This document shows positions 23,908 through 36,330 of a stretch of 64,000 nt of DNA, piece by piece; position 1 is the stretch's first letter, and the number at the start of each line of letters is the position of its first letter. The notes beneath the pieces were generated by a model, which worked only from the letters and a program-made list of their open reading frames with translations, did not search any database and was not told the origin of the DNA. Made by a program: the position numbers and the translations under genes. This stretch comes from Sitta carolinensis (Eukaryota > Chordata > Aves > Passeriformes > Sittidae). The stretch lies in the NCBI GenBank assembly GCA_032173965.1, contig CM063294.1:5936452-6000451 (forward strand), read 5' to 3'.

Positions 23908-26539
23908 TTTTAGAAGAGTATCGAACAAAGATAATTGGAAAAACTTAAATTCCAAGCCCAAGAAAGTCAGGTTCAGAAGGAGAAGTGCAGAAAAAAATCC
24001 CCCAGTTTATTAAAATGACAATCCACACTTAACATGCCTAAGATAAGCAAATTTGGATTAAACAAGCAGTAACTACATTGTCCTTCAACACCAATTTCCA
24101 GTGCACCCACTGGCATCACAGGAATCAGTGAAAGGTTCATTTCTCCAGGAGAATTGCTAATCCTTGCTTTGCTCTCTGACCTGTCGAGGTCATGACTTGG
24201 ACAGGAATTTTCTGGAGGAAAAAGTGACCCAAAAGGGAGGGGAACTGCTTTTTTTTTCAGCATTACCAGGATTATTACAGCAGGTATCAACACAAAATCG
24301 ATGGTCTTGGCTCCTCACACAAATGAACAGGGAAGGAGTTACTCACATGTCCTGTCAGGTTGCTGTTTGATCACAGTGGTAATTCACTGGACAGGCTATC
24401 AGACAAGCTGCTCAGTTTGGCCACAGGATATAATAGCTTGAAAAAAGGAATCTCTGGAGCTAACAGATGGTTCAAACCCACATCCCTGCAGCAGTGCCCC
24501 TCAATTCTCGCCCTTGTCCACACATCAGCTCTCTTCTCCTCAGCCTTGCTCCCAGGCTAACCAGCTCTTGTGTGTCCCCAGCTGTGCGTGGAGAGATTTG
24601 CCAGGGGAAAGAAAAGCCTTGAGAAGATCCTCCAAAGCCCCTGGGAGCTGGTGCTGCATTCTGGCTTTGACTGGCGTCGCTTCAGGGCAGGACACAAACC
24701 TTTCCTCTCTTTCTGTACCTAGAGTTCTCACTCCTGCTGCTGACAGGGAGCACAGGGTGCTGAGGAATTCCAGCAGCCCCCTCTCCCACTGCCCCAAGCA
24801 GAAGCCGGTGAGCTGGCACAAGGGAAGCTCTAAGGAACAGATCAGACAACTTTCAGTAGCTTGAGTTCTCACATTTAGCTCTTTTGTCTTATTTTTACGC
24901 TGACCAACTCACACTTTTAAATGGAACATTTGTTTGTGAATGATATACAAAATTTACTGCATATTGCCTGAATACCCTTGAAAGAAAGATCTTACAGCAA
25001 GGCTCTTTCTCCTTATCCCAAGCCTGATGCAGGAAAGTGTCAGGGTGGAACCACAGGATTTACTGTGCTTCATTCAATTGTGCTTCAAACTGCTCAGGCA
25101 TCTTCTTTCCATCTCTTTTCTCTCTGAAGAGTTTTAGCAGTCTTGGAAAGGGCCCATAAAGTGTCAATTAAGTAAGTTTGGACTGCAGGACACATGTTCT
25201 TGTGCTTAGTACCAGGATGCCTGTGTTCTAAACACATTATTTTTACAGTGTATTGGGGAAGGTTAAAGAAATATTTGTATACTTTTGATTTTAACAAGAG
25301 GAAGAAGAAATGAGATTGGGTTATAATAGAAGAATTACAGTACAGCTGTTACTTCCTAATTAATTCTGTCTGTGAGTAAATCAAAGCTCTAATTATAGAC
25401 ACGAAATATGCTCAATATTGTGGAATATTTATGCAAAACATTATTCCTGGCACTTATCAGCTAAAATATAATGTCTCACCAGAGCTGAAGCAGCAATTTT
25501 TAAGTGACAGAATTTTTTTGCCACTTCTTTATAGCTCAATACATGGAAAGTGCTTGATGAGAGTACAGTTTAATTTTTTAAGTACTTTGTAAATCCCAAC
25601 TGACAACTGGTTCAGTTCTTCCTCTAAGAAACACCTGTCTTTATCTAATTGAGAAAAAAAAAACAATGTCCAAAAATCCTTAAAATGGCATTTCTCTTAC
25701 TATTATGAAATAATGTCCTTTAGTTCCACTGCTGGCAGCACACTTAGAAAAGTTATATTTGACCTTCTCCATGTTCTGTCCCATGCACTGGCACAGTGTA
25801 ACCCATCATTCATATTTCCCCCATATCATTAATTAATAACTCCCTCCAGGTTCCAATCCTGAAAGTTACCCCAAATAGGAAGACTTGATTCTGCTCCACT
25901 GAGTGAGCAGAAGCTACCCAGCTTTCTGCACAGACACTCCTGGCCAGCCAGATCTCCAGAGATGGCAAAGAGGAAAGGGATTGGGATGCACACTTCCCAT
26001 TAGGGAATGCACTGCTGTTACTCTGAGGGCATTACCCAAAGCACAACTGCACCTTAATGTCAATAAAAGATAATATAATTGACATAGGACAGTGGAGCCA
26101 TTCAGTTCAAAGGCTTTTGGGTGATGACTCGGTGGTTCTTTCCATGACAGATAACAGAGACATTCTAGTAGAATCAGACTGCGTCTCTAAATTGTTTGTA
26201 TTTTGGGGATTTTTCCTTTATCCCTTGAAAATGCAAGGGAAAACTGAAATACAGACCCTTAAATGTCAGTGGATCTACTTAATAACCTGTGCAGGTTACT
26301 GTAGTTCCTTTGTTTCTTTCACTTATTTATTTCAAAACTGGATTATGACAGTTTATAAATAGAAAAGAAAGCCCAGTAAACTTCACAGTCACCAGCCATT
26401 ATCCAGCCTAATTTTATTCCATGGAAATTCAGAGCCTGCAAAGACTACACAGGCTACTGACTGACATTCACTGCAATACAAAAGTTGTGGCAAGCATCTG
26501 ATCAAACATCATAAAAGCCTAGAAAAGAAGCATAGTACT

Positions 26540-26567
26540 AAAAAAAAAAAAAAAAAAAACCCAAACC
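26540..26567. repeat. Poly(A) run of 20 ending CCCAAACC
   Basis: Twenty A followed by CCCAAACC, the same A-run-plus-C pattern seen at 44908-44960 and, on the other strand, at 18265-18350. Confidence 0.85.
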
Positions 26568-26604
26568 TACAAAGGTGTCAGCAAGATGGCACAAACCCAT
26601 TTTT

Positions 26605-26685
26605 TTCCAAAGGTCAATTAATATTTTCACCAGCTCTGCATCTTTCACAAAGGGTAATTAATATTTTCAGTAGATCCGAATTTTC
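26605..26685. repeat. Imperfect tandem duplication
   Basis: CAAAGGTCAATTAATATTTTCA and CAAAGGGTAATTAATATTTTCA-like segments lie about 43 bp apart. Diverged local duplication. Confidence 0.5.
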
Positions 26686-27403
26686 CTCTAAAAGAGTGGA
26701 CACAACAAGTCTCTGCTAACCTTTAAGGTAATTCAAAGAAGATACATCACAGAGCAAAACGATTTTGTGAAGCACAATAACTTCTATTGCCCTAGGAGTA
26801 TTTTAGATTTTTGAATCTGGCTTCAACTTTAAACTCCACAGTTTCAAAGGAAGTGTGATAATGATCACTTCACTTCTGTCCTTTGAAGTTTCTTCACCTC
26901 CTCTTGCTTTATACTCAGATCTCCCATTTATTTTGCACAAACACCTAGAAAACACAGCTTATTAGTCTTTCTGATATTATTAGGGCTGACAAAATAACTC
27001 TCACAAACGAGTTCAAAGTAGTGGTGAATGTTGCAAAAATTACCATTTCTGGAACAGTGAGAAAAGGGTAAGCCATAATAAAAATTATGTGTGTTCATCA
27101 ACTGGAACATGTGAAGAAAAAAAAAAATAACTGACAGCATGGAACTGCAGTTATCTCATTTACCTGTTTCAGCCAAAGGTACAGGGCAAGCCTCTGGCAG
27201 GCTGAGAAATGAAAGTACAACCCCTGTGCTAGAAACTCGGTAATTATAACTTCAGGGATCAGTGCAGGAATCAGAGCAAGAGAAATCTAAATTTTGCTAG
27301 CTTGAAATATAACCCTGAATGATCTTTGTCAGCCTTTACAACCAGACAAATGTCTCCCTTTTTGCTCCCAGTCCTGTGTGTGGAAGGGGAGGAATAAATG
27401 GAA

Positions 27404-27438
27404 TACACACACACACATGGACACACACAGACAGACAG
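27404..27438. repeat. (AC)n / (ACAG)n microsatellite
   Basis: An AC run, then TGG, a second AC run and ACAGACAGACAG. It is short and interrupted. Confidence 0.85.
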
Positions 27439-28203
27439 AACTCACTGTCCCTGACACACAACTTCAGGCTGATGTGTGCAACCCATTACACACTTTGGAA
27501 AAAGAAATGGGGCAAAATAACTGCTTTACAATGGTGAGAAAACTGGCTTTGTACCCTGTCAGCATTGTCAGATCCCAGAGGCTGGAGATGCTCTAGAGAA
27601 AAGGCGAGAGGAAAATAAGGCAGTCCCAGCTGCTTCACCCCCTGCAATAGGGTCACACAGCAAAACGAATTAAAAGACTAATGTTTCTGTTTTGCACTTC
27701 CATCCTCCTGCACAGCAAAGAAAACAAGAATTGTGTCATTAAACCTTACAGTCACTTCACCAGTGAAAAAACTGGTGGGCATCTTGGGTATTTAGTTTAA
27801 TGCAGACAATGTACAACTGCAGATCAAACCCCTCTTTTTCAGGCCACTCATTTCCTTTCACAACAATGCAAAGAATCCAGGTCAGAAAAGAGAGTGAAGA
27901 GAGAATCCTTTTAGGAATATTTCAAGAAAATTGGGCTACCTAGCTGGGGTATGTAAATTTGAATTCTTCTGTTGACTTGAGTGTGTTACTTGAAGCCCAG
28001 TGAGAGAAACAAGTACAAAGTGACAGTGAATCCACTCTATAACATGCATTTATTTATTTACACAGCCCATATATTTAGCTCTCCTAAGATGGTTAAATCA
28101 AGAATGCTAATGAACACAGAGAAATTCTGAGTCAGTCTTCTGAACATATTTCCAAAACTCTATTTTCTTCCAGTATAAAAATTCCTGCTTATAGCATAAA
28201 TGA

Positions 28204-28255
28204 TATTAACTAAGACAAAAACAAAATGCTATTAACTATGACAAAAACAACAAAA
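28204..28255. repeat. Short 26-bp tandem duplication
   Basis: TATTAACTAAGACAAAAACA and TATTAACTATGACAAAAACA start 26 bp apart. Simple local duplication. Confidence 0.7.
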
Positions 28256-29902
28256 ATATGTTTTCACCTTTAAATGTGTAAACAGTCTTAATAACATAAG
28301 AAGTGCTCATAAGTAACGTCTATCTTCTAGTACAATTGTTCTAATGACATACTAAAAAATAATATTAACATAAATTTACAGTTTAAATAATTTATTCTTT
28401 AATAGTGTGAGGCTGGAGTATTTTGACTTTTTAGAAAAGTAGACTCCAAATACTTTTTCTGACTTCATAACTACTAGCTGAAAAAGCTGATGTTTCCAAA
28501 GTGAACAATGAGGAGATGGGTCTGGCAGATAGAAATGGAAACAAAGATTTAAAGGCAAGTATTTGGGAACTGATATGGGAGGTTTAATCAAAAGGCTGCT
28601 ATGTCAAACATAGTTAGAAAATAATAGAGTTGGCACCTGGACAACTTCTGGAACTTCATTTGCAGCTTCCCTGTGCCTGTAAACAGCACAGCACTGGGGT
28701 GAAACTCCAGGGGTGCTTCTTTCATGAGCTCATTTTCTATTCTTGTAACAATGCACCTTAATTCTGTTTTGATGAGTATTTCTGCCAGCAACACATTCTC
28801 ATTTTCCTAAACCCCTGTCTGGGGACTTCTCAGAGCTGGCAGTGCTGTTTTAGGGCCAATTTCTTGCTACCTATTCCCATCCACAAAACCTTGCCAAGAT
28901 AAACAGTTCATACTATGGTGCTGTCCTGACCGAGTCTAAATTAATTCTTTCTATTTGAGTTTTGCTGCTACAGCCTCAAATTTTAGTAACTATCTCCCCA
29001 AGGAACTTTATTATATCATCCATTCTATTAAGGGGACAAAATTAGCTTTACTTACTGGTAAATGCTGATTAAAGCTTCTAAGCCTGAAAACTTAGAAAGG
29101 TTATGGATTTTTGCATCATGAACTTCTAGACTCATGTGCTATATTAACTCCAAAAGTTACAGTGCTTTTAAGACTAAAAAAAGAAAAATTAAAATTTTAT
29201 AAATGAAGATGGAACACTGCTCAGAGGATGCTTTGTGGCAGCATTTTTAATATGCTCTGAGTTCTTTGTCTTTCTGCAGCACACAATTCTGTTCTTCACA
29301 CCTCTCTTCTACACATTTGAACTTCCTGTCTCTCTTCTCAAGCCTTAATATCCTGATACTTCTCTGTCCTCGGAGTCCTTTTCCCAATCACTGTTTAAAC
29401 TCTGGTTTTATTTCTTCGCCTTTCTGTCAAGAATTACATTTCTGTTCTTCCTTGCAATGCCTCCTGCCTGCTTCCAATTTTACTAATATTCATTCCTGCA
29501 ACAACACTATGCCAGCAATCTAGAGATAGTGGTTACATTATCCACTGACTATTATAACACTTCCCCAGCTTTTGCCTTCAGGGACAATCAAGGCTTGGTC
29601 AGACCCACATTTGTGACTTCCCAGTCTGTGAAAGATCTAAGAAAAGCAACATAATAAATCCTTAATGAAAAAAAATATAACAAAAGGTCCATCCTCCAAC
29701 TGCTCCCATTTTCAAGAGGATATAGAATTTTGAATATTATATTTTGAATTATCCTAAACACAGCCAGAGACAGGTGAGACATGTCAGCTGAAAATATTCC
29801 TCTCATCACTTCCCTGGGCAAGAAAGCAAGAAGCCAACCAGAATTTAATCCTAATGTCGACATCCATGTGGCAAACAGAAAGAAGCCAGCAGTGTAGGAG
29901 TG

Positions 29903-29944
29903 CCCAGCACCAGCCAGTGCAGAACTGACCCAGCACCAGCCAGT
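29903..29944. repeat. Short 26-bp tandem duplication
   Basis: CCCAGCACCAGCCAGT occurs exactly at 29903-29918 and 29929-29944. Confidence 0.8.
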
Positions 29945-30063
29945 ACTAAGGGCAATAAAAACATGGGGTAAGGACTTGCAGTGAGCAGCATGGAGAGCCC
30001 AGGAGCTGCTCTGCTGTCCCAGGTGCCTCTTCTGTGGTGACTAATACACACACATTTTTCTAA

Positions 30064-30660
30064 AATAGTTTGGAGAGGTCTATTTGACTCTATTTATTCA
30101 AACAATGATGCTTTTTTAATACATTTTTTGACAGGTCACTGCGATTGGTGAACGAGCGACAGAACTCTTCACCCACACTGGTCAAACCAGAGGGACAGCA
30201 AAAGAAAGCCCATTGTCGCTGTGGGTGACGAGACCTCGTTATAAAAAACTGTATCTGACTCTACTTTATTAAAACAACTGTCCTCCTTATATACCTTTTA
30301 GAACAAGTCACTCTCATTAGTTAAAAGAGTATCAGAACTCTTCTTCCCATTGACTCAAAGTAATGGATAGAGACAAGTCTATCCTACAGAAAAAAAATAC
30401 AAAACATCACTCTCATTACAATAACACTTAAGATGTTTATGTCAAGTCTGTAAGAACAAAGTCTTCTGAAACCTAAACACCACGAAGAAACTGAGTTCAG
30501 AAACTCAGAAACCTCAGACCTAGAAAACTAGACTACAGCCCATCCCACAGAAAGAATTCCAAACATGAGCATCACTACAAAAACAAAAGCTGATGGTTAT
30601 GTTCAAGTTGTGGGAGCAAGTTTCAGAAATCAAAACATCAGGAAAAAAAACAGAGCTTTA
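30064..30660 (-). mobile_element. Compound/tandemly duplicated ERV LTR remnant
   Basis: Read on the minus strand, the block has TATATAAGG (30293-30285) followed 14 bp on by AATAAAGTAGAGTCAGATA (signal at 30270-30265), the TATA/polyA layout of a retroviral LTR. A diverged second copy of this block sits 172 bp downstream: AATAAATAGAGTCAAATA with the signal at 30098-30093, preceded in both by GAAGAGTTCTG. Upstream parts are also repeated: CTACAGAAA...ACATCACT at about 30384-30415 resembles CCACAGAAA...GCATCACT at about 30545-30578 (offset about 161 bp). No retroviral protein frames are seen. The element is non-coding and degenerate. Confidence 0.5.
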
Positions 30661-33600
30661 GAGACCCAGACTGCAGGTGTCCTCCAGGGCAGAGCCATCT
30701 GCAGTGGCCGTGGCACAGTGGGAGCCACAGCACACGGGTCGGGCACAGAGTCCACAGAGAGAGCACCCTAGGAAGGAGCCAGAGCAAGCAGAGGTGTGAG
30801 GGTGTGTCATCCTTGCTCACACTTGATGTGACAGTGCCAGTTATTCTCAGAGAGGGGCTCCCCAGCACAGTGCCTGCAGAAACACGAGGGTGCCAATGCC
30901 CAACATCTGAACGGAAACGCCGGCCATTGGATGGACATCCACCCAATGCTCCCTGTGCAGTGCAGAACATGAGCAGCTCTGATAAGACTCAGGGCACCAG
31001 GCTTACTTCCAATATAAATAAAAGTGTATTTCCTAACACACTGGTTTGTCAGTAACATCTTCTGTATCAGTGGCCGCTGAAGCTGCCCTGCTGAGGTCTG
31101 ACAGCAGAGCATGGTGTGAGCAGCTGTCTCTGTGGAGGCATTCCCAACAATCTCCCTCTTCCCATGTATTCTGCTCCTCAAATCTGCTACTGATCTCCAA
31201 GAGTTCTGCCTGTAGCAGTATGACTTTCCAGAGGTCCCACTGAGAATATTACTCATGAGGCCTTTTTAAAAAAAATTAAGATTTGGGCATATAAATATAT
31301 AACAGCTAAAGAGCAATACTTTTTCCTTGATAGTTTCAGAATACTGTTATTAAAAAATGCTTCATTTTCTAGAGTTTAGCTGCATAAAATACCACAAAAC
31401 TACCTAGAATTGGCCTCTGCTAAGCTTTTTACCGAAGTTTTACTGGGTTTTAAATCTTTATTAAACTCTGATATTCAATACATTTCATATTCTGATGCTA
31501 ATTTTTTTTTTCTAATTATTTTACAGGCAACATCTGTGTTCAGTAAATTGGAATTCTCTAAACACTGTTACTTTGTATTAATAAGCAAACATTTCTTGGT
31601 CCTGATGTTTAATTCATTGGTTTTTATTAGTGTATTTCCAGGAAAAGATTTAATTTGTAGATATTAAGCACACCAGCCACACAGCCTCACACACAGGATG
31701 CGTTTCATTAAGCATAATCCCCAGTAATGAATCTTTTAAAATCTCTCCTACAAAACACTCCTCCCCAGTTTCATTCCACCCAAGATACTTCTAGAGAAAG
31801 TTAATCAAATTTATTAAGAAGGAAGCCAAAAAATCCCATTGTGGTATGAGCTATCAATCCTTGCTGTATACAGATTTCTACACATCTCATGTGTTGCCAT
31901 TATTCCTGCAGAAAGATTTCAGGAATAAAGGGGACTAAAGGAATGTTCCCTTCCTTGCTGCAGCATTTGCTAACAGACCTGAGACTGTGGTGTGAAGCTC
32001 CCTTTCTCAGGGGACCAACTCTATCTCCAGACTATTAATTATCTCTTTAAATCCTAGACGTTCTGCAGCTGCAAAGGAGGGACAATCATAAGATAATAAG
32101 AAAATGATCTTTTATGGGAACTCTAATTTCTTACTAAGGCACATGTATTTGAATAAAGGAAATTAATCATCTATTTATTTACAGCACATGTTTAGCATTT
32201 CCATGAGTTTGTGTATCAAGTCTTGATTGCAGGATTATCAGAGTCTGTTTATAGCTAATCTGTTTTTAATGAACGTGTGCTTGCCAGCCCGGTGTCCCTA
32301 TTTCCAACTATTTTACTTCATTTGCAATATTTTAACCTTACTCTGTGCCAAACTGGGAAAAAAAAAAAAGCTCATAAAGCCAAAGAAAAGTAGTAAAAGT
32401 ATTTTGCAAGTCCTAATATAAAGCTTTAATTAAGGAAAGCATTTAAGCATGTGCCTGATTTTATGCCAAGGCTTAAGCACATGTGAAATTAGTCTTAAAC
32501 ATTACGTTGAATTGGACTCCATGTATCATTAACAGTTTGAATTGAATTGCAGCAAAACAGTCATCTCTGTTCTACAGCTTTTGTCTTCAGTAAGCCATCA
32601 ATTCCAAAGCCAGGGACACCCTACAGCTACAACCAGTCTGCAGAGTCAAGGCAAACCATCAGGGTAATGAAAAGGCTGCTCGTGCCCACTCCTGGGACAC
32701 CTGGTGCAGAATTCTTTCAAATGAAAGGTCATTAGAGTAAGAATTTCTTAGGGAATTCCTGAAGGCCACTGTAAGCTAAATTCTTAATAGACTTTGAAAA
32801 GCTTTCGGTGCTACTTCAACAGAGCAGTAAAGCAAAAAGAGGAGATGATATTGGATAGTCTTTTGCTCATCTGTCATTCTAGAACCAAACCCATGCCAGC
32901 CAAACTCCCAAAAATGTTTAACTCGCCCTGTGGATATTGAAACCAGGGCAATCAAATCAGTCATTGTCAAATGTCTAGCAATATTTCGAGATACAAATTC
33001 ATGTGACTAGATTAAAACATTCAACAAATTTTTGCCTTCGTAAAAATTAGCAAGTACACTTATTAATTCACAGAGGAAGCACTTAGGTTTAAGTGGCATA
33101 TGACTGTGCCAAAATATGGCAGATCTGATGACCTGACCTATGATTAAGATGATGAGCTTCATTCATTTATACTCATTTTTTTTAACGATAAATCTTTTTA
33201 TCATTTTGTTACAAGGACAAGAGGTTAGCTCATGTACTCAAAGGCAAAACAGTATTATCTCATCCAGAGAATGAAACAAAGACACAAGGTAAAGAAACCT
33301 AAAAAAATGTAAATATCAAGTTAGACAAGTAAACTACTTATAGTGAACTGTGTCTGGCAATTCCTACAAGTGTATATTTCCTACTGTAGAGCAGTTAAAT
33401 TTCACCAACTTCTTTGTTCCCCCCAGCAGAAAGTAAAGTAAAACTCTTATTAAAATGACTCTACCATTCTGGCTATTAAATATGGCAGAACATGATCTTA
33501 TTTGCCCAGATGCAATTCCTCTGTACATTGCTTCAACTGAGAGCCCCTGGAAGAGTATCTTTGTGTAAATCGCCTGTTTCACATGTTGCTTTAGCTGCAC

Positions 33601-36238
33601 TGCAAGAGCTGCTGGTAAAACAATGTGCAAGCCAAGAAGGAGCTGAAAAAGCCTGGTTTAAATTGGGAATGCTTTAAGAGGCATCACCAGCAGTGCTGCT
33701 GTACAGCCCTGGTGCAGCACAGTCGAGAGGAGAGGACCCTCTCAAAATGACATTTAATGGTATGAGTCATTCACCTCACTTCAATGTTCATGACTGCTAT
33801 ATTTGAGGAAAAACAGGATCAGCTTTGGATGGTTTGGGATTTTTTCCTTGAAATTAAAGTGAATGTAATATATGAAGAACCTGCCTGTTGGCTCAGTGTT
33901 TCTCAGGCTTTTGCAAACTCAGTCCCACACGTGTCCCAGTAAGACAGCCACCCCGACTGGACAGGGCTCCTGCAGAAGGGGCAGGGGGGACAACAACCTC
34001 CAAAGGCAGCGTGGGAGGGTGCACAGGGAGTGGAGTCAGTGACACTTGAGGACAGAGAAGTCCCCCTGAGCACAGCTGCCTGTTTTGTAAGGCATAACAT
34101 CAGCAGCTGCAAATCACCCAAGCAGCAGAAGCCAAAGCCTCAGGCTTGGAAGCATGAGGGAAGTGCCAAGGAGACAAAATCAGGTGGAGGACAAGCAGCC
34201 TATGAAGATAGCTAGAGAAAAACAGTGTAAGGAAGGAGCATAAATTATCAATACATTATTTTTAATGTACAAAAATCCTCAAAATTTTTCACTTTTGGGT
34301 GAAGACCAAATGAGAAAAATGCATTCAGAAGTATTGTCAATAACCTTTCCTTCTTAAGTAAGTTCTACACACTTGAAATCTATTTATATTTAAAACATTT
34401 AAAAAAAATAAATCCATACATTCCCTTTCTTAATGAGACCCTGAAATGCAAAGGATTAGGAGGCTGTGATGTGATGCACAGGCTGTGTTCTGGCAGAGCA
34501 GTGAGAGGTCAGTGGGAGAAGCAAAGCCCAGCACAGCTCAGAGGGTGCAGCAGTGCTGGGAGCTGTGCCCAGCCCCATGAGCAGCACTGCAGTGTGGGGA
34601 GCAGCACTGGCACCTGTGCCCTCCTCTGCCAACACCTGGCCACTCTGGCTTCGGGTAGAATGTGAGATAACCCTTCAACTACCTTATCCTTTCTCCCCTG
34701 TAGAAATAAAACACTAATAAATGGCATCTATCCGTTCATTTTCATTTACAGTGGGGCTTTTGTGGTCAGTATTTGATTACTTCCAGTGTCTTGACACCAG
34801 GCAGATTTTTCAGGCTGGTTCTCAGGACAACCAGAGAAACTGGGAATTTTTGATGGATAGCAAATGCAAAAATAAAAATGACCCCAGATAAAATCGAGCT
34901 AAGGTAAGCAAATTAACCAGTATTTAACTATCAGTGGACACTATTCTCTTTAATGATAAGAAAGGTTCTTACTTAATGAGCAACATACATCTCTTTCAGT
35001 AGGAAAAGAAGAATATTGCATGCAGTTGCATTAGTGAGTAACTGGAATGCTTTTTGCAATCCAATTGCCCTTTAATTTACCTTACAAATAGTATATCCTC
35101 AGATTAGAATGCCAAATCCCTTCATTTATTTACCCTTTAAGTCAAAGGTATTAATATTTATCATGAAACTGAAACTTCACAAGAGAAATAAATTCCGTTA
35201 AGACCTTCATTTAACAAAACAGTAATTATTGCAGTTAATCACTCACAGTTGTGAAGAACAGCATCTAAGCTAAAGTTGATGAGTTCAGTTTTTTAGCCAC
35301 TAACTGTTGATGCTCAAGCAACTATCAAGCCACAGGTTTACCCCACCTACTTCAGTTACCTCCCACATTATTCAGTGTGGTGAAAGACCCAGCTGTGCCC
35401 TAGAGGTGAAAGAGCCTTCCGGTGAATATCTTCCCTTCAGGACCATCAGTACAGAAATTTCTAGCACTTTCATTGCTAAAATATTTTAGGATACCACAAT
35501 GAATATGGATTCAAGACCAACGTAATGGCTTATAACTACTTACAGATTACAGTTTTATTTCGTATTAATGTCCATATAAAATCCATTTGTTTTAATGTTC
35601 CTAAATTTTTCATACATTTTGCAATCTGCTGCAATAAAATTTGCATTCTGTTTGCCATGGCACATGCTGGACCTGGATAATCATTAGTGATGTTTGAAGC
35701 TGTAAATGATAATCAGGGACCTACAACTAGGTAGGTGAGAATAGGCTGCATGTCTAACAGCTGCTAACAGCCCACCTGGATCTGGGGAGATCAACAGGGC
35801 TGCATTAGGGTGAGAGGAGACAGCAGAATGACCAACTGCTGGAGTTAGACAGAAATTAGAGTCCAAGCCAAGTGATTTGGTAATTCTTCAGCACAGCCCT
35901 GTGCTCCTGGAGACTCCCAGCACAGCTGGGTGCCTGCTTGCCCTGCTCCCCTCCTGTCACCTGCAGGGACAGCAGCAGTGCCACTGGGCAGAGCAGTCCT
36001 GCTGCAGCCACAGCCTGGGCAGGAGCGTGGCTCTGCTGCTGGCTCTGTGACAGAGCTGAGGCTTGCCTGGGGTTAACACTGAGAGTTAGCACAAGTTAAT
36101 GTGAGATGCATTTTAGCAAGGAAGAATTAGTAGATAGATTTTCAGTCAGGTTAGTTTTGAAGGCATGTATAACTGCCATAAAATCCAGTTCATTTATGGG
36201 ATCATGACAAGATTCTCATTCCCATCTAACCAACCATC
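30661..36238. other. Gene-free stretch
   Basis: GC-richer at 30661-31250 immediately beside the LTR remnant (AATATAAATAAAAG at about 31010-31023 might be an LTR polyA region), then AT-rich. No coding segment recognised. Confidence 0.35.
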
Positions 36239-36330
36239 CAGTATATAAACCCTTCCAAGCTTAGCATTGGCATAGACAGACAGTTCATTAACAGGAGCTA
36301 CTGGAGCACAGCTTCACCAATCACATTGGT
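36239..36330 (+). promoter_or_regulatory. Possible TATA promoter with short first exon and splice donor
   Basis: CAGTATATAAACCC (TATA box about 36240-36249) is followed about 30 bp later by GCATAGACAGACAGTTC and then by CACATTG|GTAAGCC, a good donor (GT about 36331). This fits a short untranslated first exon of about 60 nt. A possible second exon follows at about 36578-36626: acceptor GCTTGTTTTTCAG, then an ATG within ATTATGAAGAAAATGACAG, and a donor CTG|GTAAAT. No downstream coding exon was recognised, so a long non-coding RNA or chance is as likely as a peptide gene. Confidence 0.2.

Larger units (their letters stand above)
22287..30063. other. Gene-free stretch with microsatellites
   Basis: Apart from the simple repeats listed separately (23.9, 26.5, 26.6, 27.4, 28.2, 29.9 kb) I recognise nothing. 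Overlapping ORFs on both strands at 24514-24872 sit in a GC-richer patch and are probably chance. Confidence 0.4.
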
